From positions 1 through 39,283 of the forward strand of contig CALUWE010000018.1 of NCBI GenBank assembly GCA_944324425.1: a stretch of 39,283 bases of DNA, read 5' to 3'. This DNA comes from Candidatus Gastranaerophilales bacterium. Its GTDB lineage: Bacteria; Cyanobacteriota; Vampirovibrionia; Gastranaerophilales; Gastranaerophilaceae. Positions within the stretch are counted from its first letter, which is position 1. Each line of letters begins with the position of its first letter. The translations under genes were made by a program, and so were the position numbers. Shown here piece after piece: positions 1 to 10,700 of the stretch. The notes below the pieces were generated by a model that made no database searches, was not told the DNA's origin, and worked only from the letters and a program-made list of their open reading frames with translations.

Positions 1-5
1 AATAA

Positions 6-77
<72 letters not shown>

Positions 78-113
78 TTTTTTATTGCAAAAAACGGGCT
101 TTGTTGTTTAAAA

Positions 114-142
114 TTGTGTTTTGGTGCTTAATATGGTATATT
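114..142 (+). promoter_or_regulatory. Predicted promoter of the MmeI-like RM gene
   Basis: A -35 element TTGTGT (114-119) is separated by 17 nt from a -10 element TATATT (137-142). The -10 is preceded by TG at 134-135, giving an extended -10. The expected start is near 149, which would put the Shine-Dalgarno GGGAG (151-155) almost at the 5' end of a leader of about 15 nt. Confidence 0.55.
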
Positions 143-163
143 CCCGTTAAGGGAGTCTAATTT

Positions 164-2950
164 ATGTCAGATACAAAACAAAGAAAAGCTGTAAAAGAAT
201 TTGTCGAATTTTGGAAAGATAAAGGGTATGAAAAAGGCGAAAGCCAAACATTTTGGCTTTCTTTGTTAAGAGATGTTTTTGAAATTGAGCACCCAGAAAG
301 GTTTATTTCTTTTGAAGATAAAGTTTTTCTTGACCACACAAGCTTTATCGACGGTTACATTCCTCAAACCAAGGTTTTAATTGAACAAAAAAGCTCAAAT
401 AAAGATTTAACAAAAGCAATAAAGCAATCTGACGGAAGCTACCTAACCCCATTTCAACAAGCAAAAAGATATATAATGGAATTGCCGTTGTCAAAGCACC
501 CAAGGTGGGTAGTTACTTGTAATTTTCAAAAATTTTGCGTATATGATATGGAACGCCCGGATGGCGAGCCGCAGGAAATTTTATTAAAAGATTTAGAAAA
601 AGAATATTACAGGCTTTCTTTTTTGGTTCAAACAGAAAATATTCACCTGAAAAAAGAAATGGAAGTTTCAATAAAAGCGGGTGAAATTGTAGGGCTAATT
701 TATGATGCACTTTTAAAGCAATACATTAATGTTAAAAGTGAAGATACTCTAAAAAGCTTGAATAAGCTTTGTGTAAGGCTTGTTTTTTGTTTATATGCTG
801 AAGATGCAGGCATTTTCGGCAAGCACGATGCCTTTCTTGATTACCTAAAGCAGTTTGATGCAAAACACTTAAGAAAAGCATTAATAGATTTATTCAAAGT
901 TTTAGACACAAAACCCGAAAACAGAGACCCATACCTTGAACCTGAACTTGCAAATTTTCCATATGTAAATGGCGGCCTTTTTCAAGATGAAGAAATTGAA
1001 ATTCCGAATTTTACCGACGAAATAAAAGAATTGCTGTTGACAAAAGCAAGTGCAGATTTCGATTGGTCTGAAATAAGCCCAACAATTTTCGGTGCCGTTT
1101 TTGAAAGCACCTTAAACCCAGAAACAAGAAGAAAAGGAGGCATGCACTACACTTCAATTGAAAACATTCACAAAGTTATAGACCCCCTATTCTTAGACGA
1201 CTTAAAAGAAGAATTTGAAGAAATTAAAAAGCTTCCTTTAAGTAAAACAAGGGAAAACAAATTAAAACAATTTCAAGAAAAAGTTTCAGGCCTGAATTTT
1301 TTAGACCCTGCCTGTGGCAGCGGCAACTTTTTAACAGAAACATATATTTCTTTAAGAAAACTTGAAAATGAGGTATTGTATGAGCTGAGATATGGGCAAA
1401 TGGGGCTTGGAGAAATCAAAAACCCCATAAAAGTTTCTATCGGGCAATTTTATGGCATTGAAATAAATGATTTTGCAACAACGGTTGCAAAAACCGCTTT
1501 ATGGATTGCAGAATCTCAAATGATGAAAAAAACAGAAGATATAATTCACCTTGATTTAGACTTCCTGCCACTTAAAACCTATGCCAATATTGTTGAAGGA
1601 AACGCACTAAGAATCGATTGGGAAGATGTTATTTCAAAAGAAAAACTAAACTATATAATGGGCAACCCGCCATTTGTTGGTGCAAGATTGATGTCTCAAA
1701 GCCAAAAAGAAGACTTGTTCAATGTATTTGGCAAAAATTGGAAAAATGCCGGCAATCTGGATTTTGTAGCATGTTGGTATAAAAAGGTTGCCGATTTAAC
1801 AGTTGGAACAAATATACAGTCTGCTCTGGTTTCAACAAATTCTATAACGCAAGGGGAACAAGTTCCCATTCTTTGGAAACCCCTTTTTGAAAATGGTTTA
1901 ACCTTTGATTTTGCTTATAAAACATTCAGATGGGATAGCGAATCAAATTTAAAGGCGCATGTGCATTGTGTAATTATTGGTTTTAGTTACATAAAAAAGA
2001 ATAAAAAGAAAAAGTTATATTCAAATGATAGAATGCAACTTGTTGACAACATAAATAGCTACCTGATACAAGCGCCAAACATATTTGTTGAAAGCAGAAA
2101 AAAACATTTTCAAAACGTTCCAAAGATAGATTTTGGAAACATGCCAAACGATGACGGCTTGCTTTCAAATTATTCCGATGAAGAAAAAAATAAAATAATT
2201 AAAAAATATCCTTTTGCTGAAAAGTTTTTTAGAAAATTTTTGGGTGCAGATGAATTTATAAATAATAAAAATCGCTGGTGCCTATGGTTAAAAGATGCTA
2301 ACTTGCTTGAAATCAAAAAAGTACAGCCGATTATGGAAGCAATTCAAAAAGTAAAATTTAAAAGGGAGCAAAGTACAAGGGAAGCAACACGAAAACTTGC
2401 AGAAACCCCCTATTTATTCGGTGAAATTCGACAACCTGACAATAATTACTTGGTAATACCAAGGGTTTCATCTGAAAAAAGAAGATACATACCGATTAGT
2501 GTAGTAAAAAAAGAAGTAATTTGTAGCGACGCAACCTTTATTGTTCCAAATGCGACTTTATACCATTTCGGCATTTTAACATCAAATGTTCATATGGCTT
2601 GGATGAGGGCAGTTTGCGGAAGACTAAAAAGTGATTACCGCTATTCAAAAGATATAGTCTATAATAACTTCCCATGGTGCAACCCGACAGATGAACAAAA
2701 AGCAAAAATTGAAAAAACCGCACAAGAAATTTTAAATGCAAGAGAAAAACACCCCAATTCTTCTTTGGCAGATTTATACAACGATTTAACCATGCCCCCT
2801 GAACTTAGAAAAGCACACCAAGAAAACGACAAAATGGTAATGGAAGCATACGGTTTTAAAAAGAAAGACGAAAACGGCAAAACCCGTTGGTTAACTGAAT
2901 CTGAAACCGTTGCAGAATTAATGAAAATGTATCAGGAATTAACAAAATAA
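164..2950 (+). CDS. MmeI-like single-chain type II restriction enzyme / adenine DNA methyltransferase
   Basis: This is a bifunctional restriction-modification protein of 928 residues, the usual size for the MmeI (type IIL/IIG) family. The N-terminal nuclease shows a PD-(D/E)XK-type pattern, D63 then E74-Q-K76, as in MmeI. Residues about 150-350 form the helical connector. The gamma-class N6-adenine methyltransferase follows, with motif I DPACGSGNF at 381-389 (SAM binding) and catalytic motif IV NPPF at 501-504. The remaining part (about 600-850) should be the target-recognition domain that sets both cutting and methylation specificity. The ATG start has GGGAG 8 nt upstream and both catalytic centres look intact. 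In this family one strand of the site is methylated and cleavage is at a fixed distance; the recognition sequence cannot be read from the protein by eye. It stands alone, without separate R, M or S genes, just after a tRNA. Confidence 0.9.
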   Translation: MSDTKQRKAVKEFVEFWKDKGYEKGESQTFWLSLLRDVFEIEHPERFISFEDKVFLDHTSFIDGYIPQTKVLIEQKSSNKDLTKAIKQSDGSYLTPFQQAKRYIMELPLSKHPRWVVTCNFQKFCVYDMERPDGEPQEILLKDLEKEYYRLSFLVQTENIHLKKEMEVSIKAGEIVGLIYDALLKQYINVKSEDTLKSLNKLCVRLVFCLYAEDAGIFGKHDAFLDYLKQFDAKHLRKALIDLFKVLDTKPENRDPYLEPELANFPYVNGGLFQDEEIEIPNFTDEIKELLLTKASADFDWSEISPTIFGAVFESTLNPETRRKGGMHYTSIENIHKVIDPLFLDDLKEEFEEIKKLPLSKTRENKLKQFQEKVSGLNFLDPACGSGNFLTETYISLRKLENEVLYELRYGQMGLGEIKNPIKVSIGQFYGIEINDFATTVAKTALWIAESQMMKKTEDIIHLDLDFLPLKTYANIVEGNALRIDWEDVISKEKLNYIMGNPPFVGARLMSQSQKEDLFNVFGKNWKNAGNLDFVACWYKKVADLTVGTNIQSALVSTNSITQGEQVPILWKPLFENGLTFDFAYKTFRWDSESNLKAHVHCVIIGFSYIKKNKKKKLYSNDRMQLVDNINSYLIQAPNIFVESRKKHFQNVPKIDFGNMPNDDGLLSNYSDEEKNKIIKKYPFAEKFFRKFLGADEFINNKNRWCLWLKDANLLEIKKVQPIMEAIQKVKFKREQSTREATRKLAETPYLFGEIRQPDNNYLVIPRVSSEKRRYIPISVVKKEVICSDATFIVPNATLYHFGILTSNVHMAWMRAVCGRLKSDYRYSKDIVYNNFPWCNPTDEQKAKIEKTAQEILNAREKHPNSSLADLYNDLTMPPELRKAHQENDKMVMEAYGFKKKDENGKTRWLTESETVAELMKMYQELTK

Positions 2951-3129
2951 AGTAACTCCCTATCGATTACTATATAATAATAGTGGGAACCCATGCCAAT
3001 CTTCAAAAATTTCTTTTATTAGTTAATGTAGTAGTAGACGACCTACCACATAAATAAAACGCTGAAATACAGAATTGCATAGCTTTTTAGCCTTAAAATA
3101 TGTATCAGTGTACTATTACATACCAATGG

Positions 3130-3158
3130 TTGACACACTAACTAAAGTATGATATTAT
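3130..3158 (+). promoter_or_regulatory. Strong predicted sigma70-type promoter
   Basis: A perfect -35 TTGACA (3130-3135) lies 17 nt from the -10 TATTAT (3153-3158). It sits 22 nt upstream of the ATG at 3181, with the ribosome site AGGAGG between them (about 3169-3174). This is the best promoter match I saw in the window and shows that the small downstream gene has its own transcript, separate from the RM gene. Confidence 0.75.
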
Positions 3159-3180
3159 ATAGGTATAAGGAGGAACAAAT

Positions 3181-3594
3181 ATGTTTCTTAAGCCCGCTGA
3201 ATATGCAGAAGAATTAAAATGTAAAATTCAAGAATTAAAACAAGAGCTTAAAGAGCTTGAAGAAGCTTATTCTCTCTTGGTTGGCGCAGGAATTGCAAAA
3301 AAAATAACAGGTACAAAAACTAAGAAGGCACCCTATGATGACATTGCCACAAATAGTACAACTACATTAACTCAAGCTGAAAAAATTGCCGAATCACAAA
3401 GAAAAAGGCATAAACAAAGGCGCGATGAAAAAGTTCCTTTGGTTGTGGATTTTCTTGCAAAAAACGGCGCATCAACATTAACAAAGCTTTCGAAAGAAAC
3501 AAAAGTAACGACCGATTCTCTAAAACTGATGTTTGCCGAAAACCCTGATAAATTCAGACAAAATCCCAATAATAATCTTTGGGAATTAAAATAA
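3181..3594 (+). CDS. Small protein with N-terminal coiled coil and probable C-terminal winged helix
   Basis: The gene encodes 137 residues behind a strong Shine-Dalgarno and a near-consensus promoter. Residues 8-35 are rich in Glu, Lys and Leu in a heptad-like pattern (probable coiled coil, hence dimer). A Thr/Lys-rich linker follows. Residues about 85-137 read as a helix-turn-helix with a wing: a helix around VVDFLAKNG, then TLTKLSKETKV, TTDSLKLMFAE and a terminal NNLWELK strand. I do not recognise the family. The shape and size suggest a DNA-binding regulator, and its place directly after the RM gene raises the possibility that it controls that gene or the RNA element downstream; this is inference. 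A small hairpin (GGCGAT 3597-3602 with ATCGCC 3609-3614) follows the stop codon. Confidence 0.75.
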   Translation: MFLKPAEYAEELKCKIQELKQELKELEEAYSLLVGAGIAKKITGTKTKKAPYDDIATNSTTTLTQAEKIAESQRKRHKQRRDEKVPLVVDFLAKNGASTLTKLSKETKVTTDSLKLMFAENPDKFRQNPNNNLWELK

Positions 3595-3633
3595 AAGGCG
3601 ATAATCAAATCGCCATCATATTTCATTATTCTA

Positions 3634-3724
3634 GACTTAGGGACTTGTACACATACAATGGGCTCCAAACCCTTTGTATTCAGTCCGAAGTCGCGGGGAG
3701 GTCTCCAAAACCTCCTCTTTTTTT
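3634..3724 (+). ncRNA. Candidate small RNA or structured 3'UTR with two identical CTCCAAA loops
   Basis: Three helices can be read directly. An outer helix pairs GACTT 3634-3638 with AAGTC 3688-3692 and GGACT 3641-3645 with AGTCC 3682-3686. Inside it, an inner hairpin pairs 3653-3662 with 3670-3679 (nine pairs, one T-T mismatch) around loop CTCCAAA 3663-3669. The 3' hairpin pairs 3695-3702 with 3710-3717 around the same loop CTCCAAA 3703-3709, then a T-run at 3718-3724. The stems differ, so the identical loops are unlikely to be a simple duplication. The CUCC core is complementary to GGAG Shine-Dalgarno sequences, a pattern known from other C-rich-loop regulatory RNAs. No clear dedicated promoter was found, so it could be the 3' end of the mRNA of the gene at 3181-3594. 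No known RNA family was recognised. Confidence 0.5.
3695..3724 (+). terminator. Intrinsic terminator (3' hairpin of the RNA element)
   Basis: An 8-bp GC-rich stem (3695-3702 with 3710-3717, one G-T wobble) and a 7-nt loop are followed by seven T residues (3718-3724). It ends plus-strand transcription before the convergent gene at 3772. Confidence 0.85.
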
Positions 3725-3771
3725 ATATTTTAGCAAGCTTTAATCTTTTTTTCAAGTTATTAAACAAAGCT

Positions 3772-4386
3772 TTACTTCCAAATTGTTGCGCCGTAGATAG
3801 TTTTTAGTTCGTTTAAATTGTCTGCAATTGCTTCCATAAAGCCGTCTTTGCCCAAATATTCAAGGCAAGCTTCACCATCAGGGTATTTACTTGAATAAAT
3901 TGTAGTTCCTTTTGTTTCTTTATCATAAACAAATGCAATTGAAACAGGCTCGCCATCTAAAGTTTTACCTGCCACATTAAGGCCTTGTACATCATCATCT
4001 ATAAGCTTTTTAATAAATTCTTTTTTACTTCCGCCTTCTTTTAGTCTGCCATCACCCATAACAAAAGAATAGGTACCGTCTTTCTTTTTTTGTCTGGAAT
4101 GAACCCAAAATTCTCTGCCGTCGGGGCTAAAACCGTATTTATGGGAACTTAAAGACCCCAAAAGCGATAAATCATCATCAGACAGCATAACCGGCTTTAA
4201 TTGGCTCGTTTGTCCTGCTTGATTCCTTCCCGATGCTTCATTCGGATACATAGGTAACGGTTCTGAAAGCTCTCTGCCGCATCTCAAATGTTCAATATTA
4301 TATTCAGGGTTATTTAATTTATTTTCTAAATCTTTTCTTCCGATTCTTTCCGGGTTAAATATTGAACCAAACGAAACATTGTTCAT
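3772..4386 (-). CDS. Uncharacterised protein with N-terminal NNVSFGS motif
   Basis: The gene encodes 204 residues that I cannot assign to a family. There is no signal peptide or membrane segment. The N-terminus (residues 2-8, NNVSFGS) matches the pattern in the 743-residue protein at 26357-28588 (NNISYGA). The C-terminal two thirds read as a mixed alpha/beta domain with repeated short strands (REFWVHSR, YSFVMGDGR, VSIAFVYD, GTTIYSS) and a final helix ending in GATIWK. The start is supported by AAGGAAG on the minus strand about 10 nt upstream, with a TATAAA box nearby. It is transcribed towards the terminator at 3695-3724. Confidence 0.8.
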   Translation of the reverse strand: MNNVSFGSIFNPERIGRKDLENKLNNPEYNIEHLRCGRELSEPLPMYPNEASGRNQAGQTSQLKPVMLSDDDLSLLGSLSSHKYGFSPDGREFWVHSRQKKKDGTYSFVMGDGRLKEGGSKKEFIKKLIDDDVQGLNVAGKTLDGEPVSIAFVYDKETKGTTIYSSKYPDGEACLEYLGKDGFMEAIADNLNELKTIYGATIWK

Positions 4387-4472
4387 TCCGTATCTTCCTT
4401 TTTATACTGCCACTGCTTTACAAAAACGCCTGAAAAGCAAATTTTGCCAAAATATTTATTTATGAAAACATC

Positions 4473-4501
4473 TTGTAATAGATTTAAAGACATTATATTA
4501 T
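4473..4501 (+). promoter_or_regulatory. Predicted promoter of the small exported Cys-rich protein
   Basis: TTGTAA (4473-4478) and TATTAT (4496-4501) are separated by 17 nt, 28 nt before the ATG at 4530. The Shine-Dalgarno AAGGA lies between them at about 4514-4518. Confidence 0.6.
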
Positions 4502-4529
4502 ATTCTTCAACATAAGGAATCTAAACGGA

Positions 4530-4742
4530 ATGAAAAAATTATTTGCGACCCTACTCATCTTAAGCCTTTTTATTTGCACTACGGCAAATGCTCAAGATGT
4601 TATGTTTAACACAAAAAGCAAAAAATATCATACGCTTTGGTGCCAGTGGGCAAAAAAATGCACGGTTAATTGCATTAAAATAGATAAAAAAGAAGCCGTT
4701 AAAAGAGGCGGAATACCTTGCAAAGTATGCGGCGGGGGCTAA
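4530..4742 (+). CDS. Small exported Cys-rich protein, possible zinc-binding tail domain
   Basis: The product has 70 residues. Residues 1-21 are a typical signal peptide (KK, hydrophobic core, ANA cleavage site), leaving about 49 mature residues. The mature part has KYH (H34), C38, C44, C48 and a C-terminal GIPCKVCGG with C64 and C67. The KYH...C...A...G-x-PCxxC layout resembles the small C-terminal domain found after secreted thermonuclease-like proteins and Ada-like metal sites; here it stands alone with no catalytic domain. A metal-binding or disulphide-stabilised periplasmic role is inference. It has its own promoter and ends at a bidirectional terminator. Confidence 0.8.
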   Translation: MKKLFATLLILSLFICTTANAQDVMFNTKSKKYHTLWCQWAKKCTVNCIKIDKKEAVKRGGIPCKVCGGG

Positions 4743-4751
4743 AAGGCGTAT

Positions 4752-4790
4752 AAATTAAACCCTTTTTTTTATTAAAGGGGGTTTAATTTT
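4752..4790. terminator. Bidirectional intrinsic terminator
   Basis: An 11-bp stem pairs 4752-4762 with 4779-4789. The inner loop also holds TTT and AAA runs that can extend the pairing. T-runs lie on both strands. It serves the convergent 70-residue gene and the giant autotransporter, whose stop codon (4789-4791) overlaps the stem. Confidence 0.8.
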
Positions 4791-7700
4791 ATTTCTTTGT
4801 AAATTTAACGCTTTCAACCTTTGGGGTTTTTCCTGTTGCTTTTTTGGTTTCTAAAACAGGCTGCTTGCCTAAAGCCCAATTAAAGCCTGCCTGCAAGCCG
4901 ATACCGTTTCTGCCGCCGTTTGTAACATAAGCTTGGAAATAGCCGGTAAATCTTTCACCCCAAGACTTTCTTAAGCCCACACCATATTTCACAAAGGGTT
5001 TTATAGATAACTCAGGCAAGTAAACATCATTTGCTCTAAACCTTGTATTATCCATTATATTCCATATCATAGAAACAGAGCCATACGGCTGCCAGCCGTT
5101 TCTCAGGTTGCCGATAAATTTGATACCGGGTTCAATATGAATTGCATGCAAAGGATCAGATGTTATTCTGACTCCTGAGGCACTTGTATAATCAAAGGTA
5201 TTAATAAAAGAATATGACATCAGGTAGTTTGGTTGAATTATAAACTTACCGTCCGCAAGTTCAAAATTGTACCCTGTTTTAGATGCAACACCCGACATAA
5301 GCATTGAAAAATCGTCATAACCCATATCAACGCTTGCTCTGCCGGAACTTGCCCCGACATTTGCCGTTAATCCAGTAAAGAAATTACCCTTATATGCCAT
5401 ACCGACAGCGCCTAAAGTACCGCCGTTTTGATAAATTCCTATGCCGTCATAAGATTGATGAGAACCGTTATAACCGGCATATAAACTCCAAACGCCGTCC
5501 CAGCCGTGGCCTAAATCAACAAGCTCTGAATCAACACCAAAAAATGAACCGTAAGCCACATTTGAAACATCAGCGCCGCCTCTGAGGTCAACCTGTTCAA
5601 ATGTTGCATAAGGCCTTAACCAGCCGGATTTATTTTCATATCTGCTGATTGTGGGGTCATATATAATATCCGAACCTTGATATGCGTATTTATTTTTATA
5701 TTTCAAGGCTTCTCTTTGTTTTTTGGTCATTAACATATACATATCCATATTTCTGAAAGCTTCATCATATGAATTTAACTGAACCAAATACCCGCCCATC
5801 TGTGCAGCAACCGCGCCTGCCATAATTGAAGGGTTAACCTGATTATATGAAGGTGTATTGCCGCCTAATGCGCTGAAATTCAATAAACCGTTATCGTAAT
5901 CAACCGCATAAAGCTGAATCGGCCCCATTACTTCAATATCTGATGATGCAAGTTTAATATAATTTGCAACCACGGAATTTGCAATCTGTACGCTTACTTC
6001 ATCAACAAGCGCATCCGATACGGCATTAATGCCGTTTTTGCCCAATATCAAAAAGCCGTTGCCGCTCACATTGTCGGCGCTTATCATATCAGCCTTTGCA
6101 TTTGCAAGGTCCGCATCAATGTATAAGTTAACATCACCGTCCAATTCTAGATTTCCGACTTGAAAATCTTCAAGGCTTGACGGGTTTGGATTTGTTGTCC
6201 AAGAACCGTCCGGCCTTTGAACAGAAGTTGTATTTACAAGATTTAATGAAGTACCGTCAGCAAATGCCGCATTAGATAATTTTCCGAGTGAACTTCCCGC
6301 CTGAAGTGCAAATGCACCTTCGTTAACAAATAAATCACCGGTATATTGGCTGTTATCTCCGCCCATAACCAATGTACCCGAGCCGTCTTTGTTAATACTT
6401 GTATTTTCACCGCCTGAAACTGAGGTTAATAAGGAATTATTTGAACCCTTAACATCAATTCCTGTATTGTCATTTAAAATTGTTTTGCCGCCAAAATATT
6501 TTGCATTATCCGAATTTAAAACAATTCTTCCGCCATCAAGTGTAACCTCACCTATAAATTCCGAATTGTTTCCTTTTAAAATAAAGTTTTTGTCGCCCAG
6601 CAAGGTTAAATTGCCGTTGCCTTTAAAGTTGCCTTCAACATCTGAAAAATCATTATTAATTAATACGTCAGCACCTTCATAAATTACGCTTGTGCCTGCA
6701 ATATAGCTGTCATTTATATCTTCTTGGATAAATTCAAGATTTCCGCCTACATTAAGCGTTCCGGTGTAGTTCTTATTATTACCTGATAGTGTTAAATCAC
6801 CTGTCTGAACAATATTGCCGTCTCCTGCAAGGCCGCTTTTTATGCTGTTTGTGCCGGTCATAAACAGTTCTGCACCGTTTTTCACATAAATATCGTTTTC
6901 GCTTGCAATTGTACCGTTTTGATAATGAACATTGCCTTCCATTTCAACATTGTTTAAAATTGTTTCTCCGCTTTCAATATAAAGCGCGCCGCCAAAGCCT
7001 TCCGATTTGTTGTTTTTAGCAACTACATTGTCAAACTGAACACTGCCTCCTTTATTTGATAAAACAGAGCCGTTTTTATTTGCGGATGTCTTTGAGTAAT
7101 CAGGGTTTGCAATATTAACATCATTATCCGTTGCATTTGCGTTTGTAAAATTAATATCTTTTACCGCCAATGAAACGCCTTCCGTAACTTCAAACATAGA
7201 ATTTTCATCTTTGCCTGAAATTGTTGTAATCGGCTTATCATTTGTATCAAGACCGCTTACGGTAAATGTGCCCTTTCCTGTTTGGGTTAAATCTTCATCA
7301 ATTTCATAAGGGTTTGCAGCCCCTGCCGTAAATTCAAAGTTTCTTGTATCGGTATTTATGTTTTGCTTTTTAAGTGAATTTGAATCTGAAATTCCCGTTT
7401 TTGTAAGTATAATCGACTGTCCGTCATCACCGTAGCTAACCGAATATTCATATAAATCCGTTGAATAACCGTTTGATTTAATTGAACCGTCCTTATCAAT
7501 CGTAAGAAGACCGCCCAAAACATTAAACTGAACAGGGTTTTCTCCCGAATCCTGAGCACCCGTTTCAGGCAGGATATTTAATTCATTTATAATAACTTGT
7601 CCGCCTTCATTAACGGCAATCAGCTTGTCGCTGTTTTCCGGATTTTCAAAATTAATATCCAAAGCAAGTTCCGTATTATTAACTTTTAAGCTTTCAAACG

Positions 7701-10700
7701 TATGTTCTGAAAAACTTCCGTCGGATAAATCTATTTGAGAACCGTTTATGTTATACCCGCCTGCATAATTGTTCGCTGCAAGTGTTATTGTCGAATTATT
7801 AAATGTTATTGTATTGCCCGACGAATTATTTAAATCTCCCTGAAGATTATAATTTCCGCTGTTAAATTCAATGTTTGCGCCATTTGCACCGTTTCCGAAT
7901 TGAACTTTTGAATTTTGTCCTATATTATAATTCTGCCCTTCAGCCCCGTTGTAAACAAGATTGGCGTTATTATTTACGTTTATATTAAAATCAAAATTAT
8001 TATTTGCGTTTGTTGCCGCGTTTACGGTTAATGTTCCTTGGTTAACGTCTGCAACACCTTCAAACTTTTGATTGTTTGATACATAATCGAATGTTAAATT
8101 TCCGTTTCCGTATTTTTCAATAACACCTTGCCCTAAAACATTATTCAGCGTTTGACTGCTTCCTGTCGTATAAGCCAAAATTGCGTTTTCACCAATTGTT
8201 GTGGCGCCTGCAAAATAGCTTGAACCGTCCGAATCGCTAAATGCTAAAGTACCTTTATTTAAAATGGTGTTACCTGTAAAGTTGCTGTTGTTGCCGGTTA
8301 AAGTTAAAGTGCCGTCTCCCGTTTTATTAAAGATACCGCCGCCCGATATGCCGTCTGAGACATTTGAAAGTTTTGAATCGATTCCGTTAGTGTTATATAT
8401 AAGTTCGCCGTTCTTATCAATTAAAGTAGAGCCGCCGAAATAATTATTGCCGCTGTTTGCTATATAATTCAGAACACCTTCTTTAATGGTGCCGACACCG
8501 CTAAAGTTGCCATAATTACCTTGCAGTGTTAGTGTTCCGCTTCCGTCCTTTGTAAAAGCACCGCTGCCTTCAATATCCTGCGCAAGAAGCGCATCATTTC
8601 CGTTTGTATTATATATAAACTCGCCATTATTTGATATTGTGGTCAGGCCCTCTGCATATCCCCCGTTTTGTGATTTTACAAACTCAAAAACGCCGCTTTC
8701 AATCTCGGTTTCACCTGTAAGACCGCTCATATCACCGGTATATACAAGTTCCCCGGAACCGTTTTTGATAAATGAACCTGTTCCTGTAATTGTACCTCTT
8801 ATGGTATCTGTTACGCCTTCTATATTTGAAATAAGGGTTGTTCCGTCAGACAATTCGGTTAAACCGGAAATATAATTTGTACCCGATGGCGACGAACCCT
8901 GAATATTTTGATATTCAATACTGCCGCCAAGAAGGCTTATTTTGCCGGTAAAATCTTCATTGTTTCCCGTCAATAAAAGCTTGCCTGCGCCGTCTTTGTT
9001 TATATTTCCTTCACCTGAGACATTGTATAAAACCTGAGAAGACGTGATACTGTTTCCGAATGTAATATTCAAATTTGCATTTTGAGAAACATTGGTGCTT
9101 GAATCTTCACCGAAATATGAAGAATAGTTATTGGCAAAATAATTAACATTGCCTTCTTCAATATTAAAGGTGCCGTTGAAATTCGTATTTTTTCCTGAAA
9201 GATTCATGTTTCCGTCGCCTTGTTTAGCAACAATGCCTTCACCGGAAAGATTATTTATTGTTTGAGCATTTGCGGCAGATGAAACATTCATAAGCAATTC
9301 GGCATTTTGTCCGACGGAAACGCTGCCTGAAACAAAGCTGTCATTTTCATTATTGGCGCTATATAAAACAGTACCGCCGTTATCTGCCAAATTAAACTGC
9401 CCTGAAAAACTTTTATTGTTGCCTGTTAAATTTAAAACACCTGAATCGGTTTTTTCAAAAACCGCATTGTTTGCTCCCGCTATACCGCTTGAAATAGTGC
9501 TGCTTACACCTTCATTTACCTCAAACGTGGTTTTGCCGTCCGCAATATAAATATCGTTTGCAACATTGTTTTGCATATTGTTGTTGCTGAAGTTTGAATT
9601 AATAATTGTCAAATCGCCGCTTGTATATATTGCACCGCCTTGACCGTTTGCACTGTTATCACTAAACTGTGCGTTTTGAATTAAAGTTTGACCGCTTGAT
9701 GTATTGTATATCGCACCGCCGTTTTGGCTTGAAGTATTATTTTCAACAACCGAGTCTTTCAATATAAAAGACGAACTTTGAACGTTTGCAATAGCGCCGC
9801 CGGAACCTTGCTGAACCGTATTATTTTTAAAGTCGACATTTTCAAGCTCAACCGTTGCACTGTTATTGTTTGCATAAATTGCAGCGCCGTCTTTTATGTT
9901 GTCGGTATAAGTTCTTAAGGTATCTTGAATTTGAACATCGGTTATATAAAGATTGGTTTCGTTTGTAAGTTCAAACAATGAACCGTTTGTTTTAACCGGA
10001 TTGTCATTATCTAGAGCACCTACTTCAAAAACATATTCGCCGTTTTCGTTTGTTACCATATCAGGGTTAACATTTGCACTGTCAACAACAGGCCTTCCTG
10101 CATCTCCTTCGGGGCCGTAATAGTCATATCTGTTATTTATGCTGTCATATCTTGTATCGTCATCCCCAATGTGAAGCTCTTTCAGCTCGCCTGACAAAAT
10201 ACCTTTTTGGCCGTTTTCTATTCTGCCTATTATGCTGAAATTGCCCTCTGCGGTTGTGTCCAAATCCCTGTATATATTATATTTGTTTTCAACCGTATTG
10301 CCGCTTCCGTCCAAAACAACAAAACTAAAACCTCTGTTTCCATCATAGTGGTTCAAATCTCTCAGAGTATCTGTTGAAGATACCCCTTCCGGAGTGATTT
10401 TTATACTGTCTGCCGTTGTATTTGTCGTTGCCGTTTCAATGCCGTATTCATAAACATTGGTTGCCCAGCTTAAAATTTCAACGTCATCACTTGCGGCAAG
10501 CTGCAAATTTGCCCCGTTGTTATTTGTAATAACCTGAATTGAATCTTTGTAATTTACCGCACCGCCGTTATCGTCAGTAATAAACAATTTTGTTAATTCC
10601 AATATTCCCGAGCCGCTTTCGGCGGTAATTTTATCGGCATATGGAGTAATGCCGGCACCTTTGTCATATACCAAAGAAACATCAAGGCTCAATTGGTTGT

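Noticed and set aside
2951..3060. Imperfect hairpin after the RM gene (TCCC-TAT with ATA-GT-GGGA)
   Set aside because: It needs a 2-nt bulge and a long AT loop, and has no T-run, so it does not make a convincing terminator.
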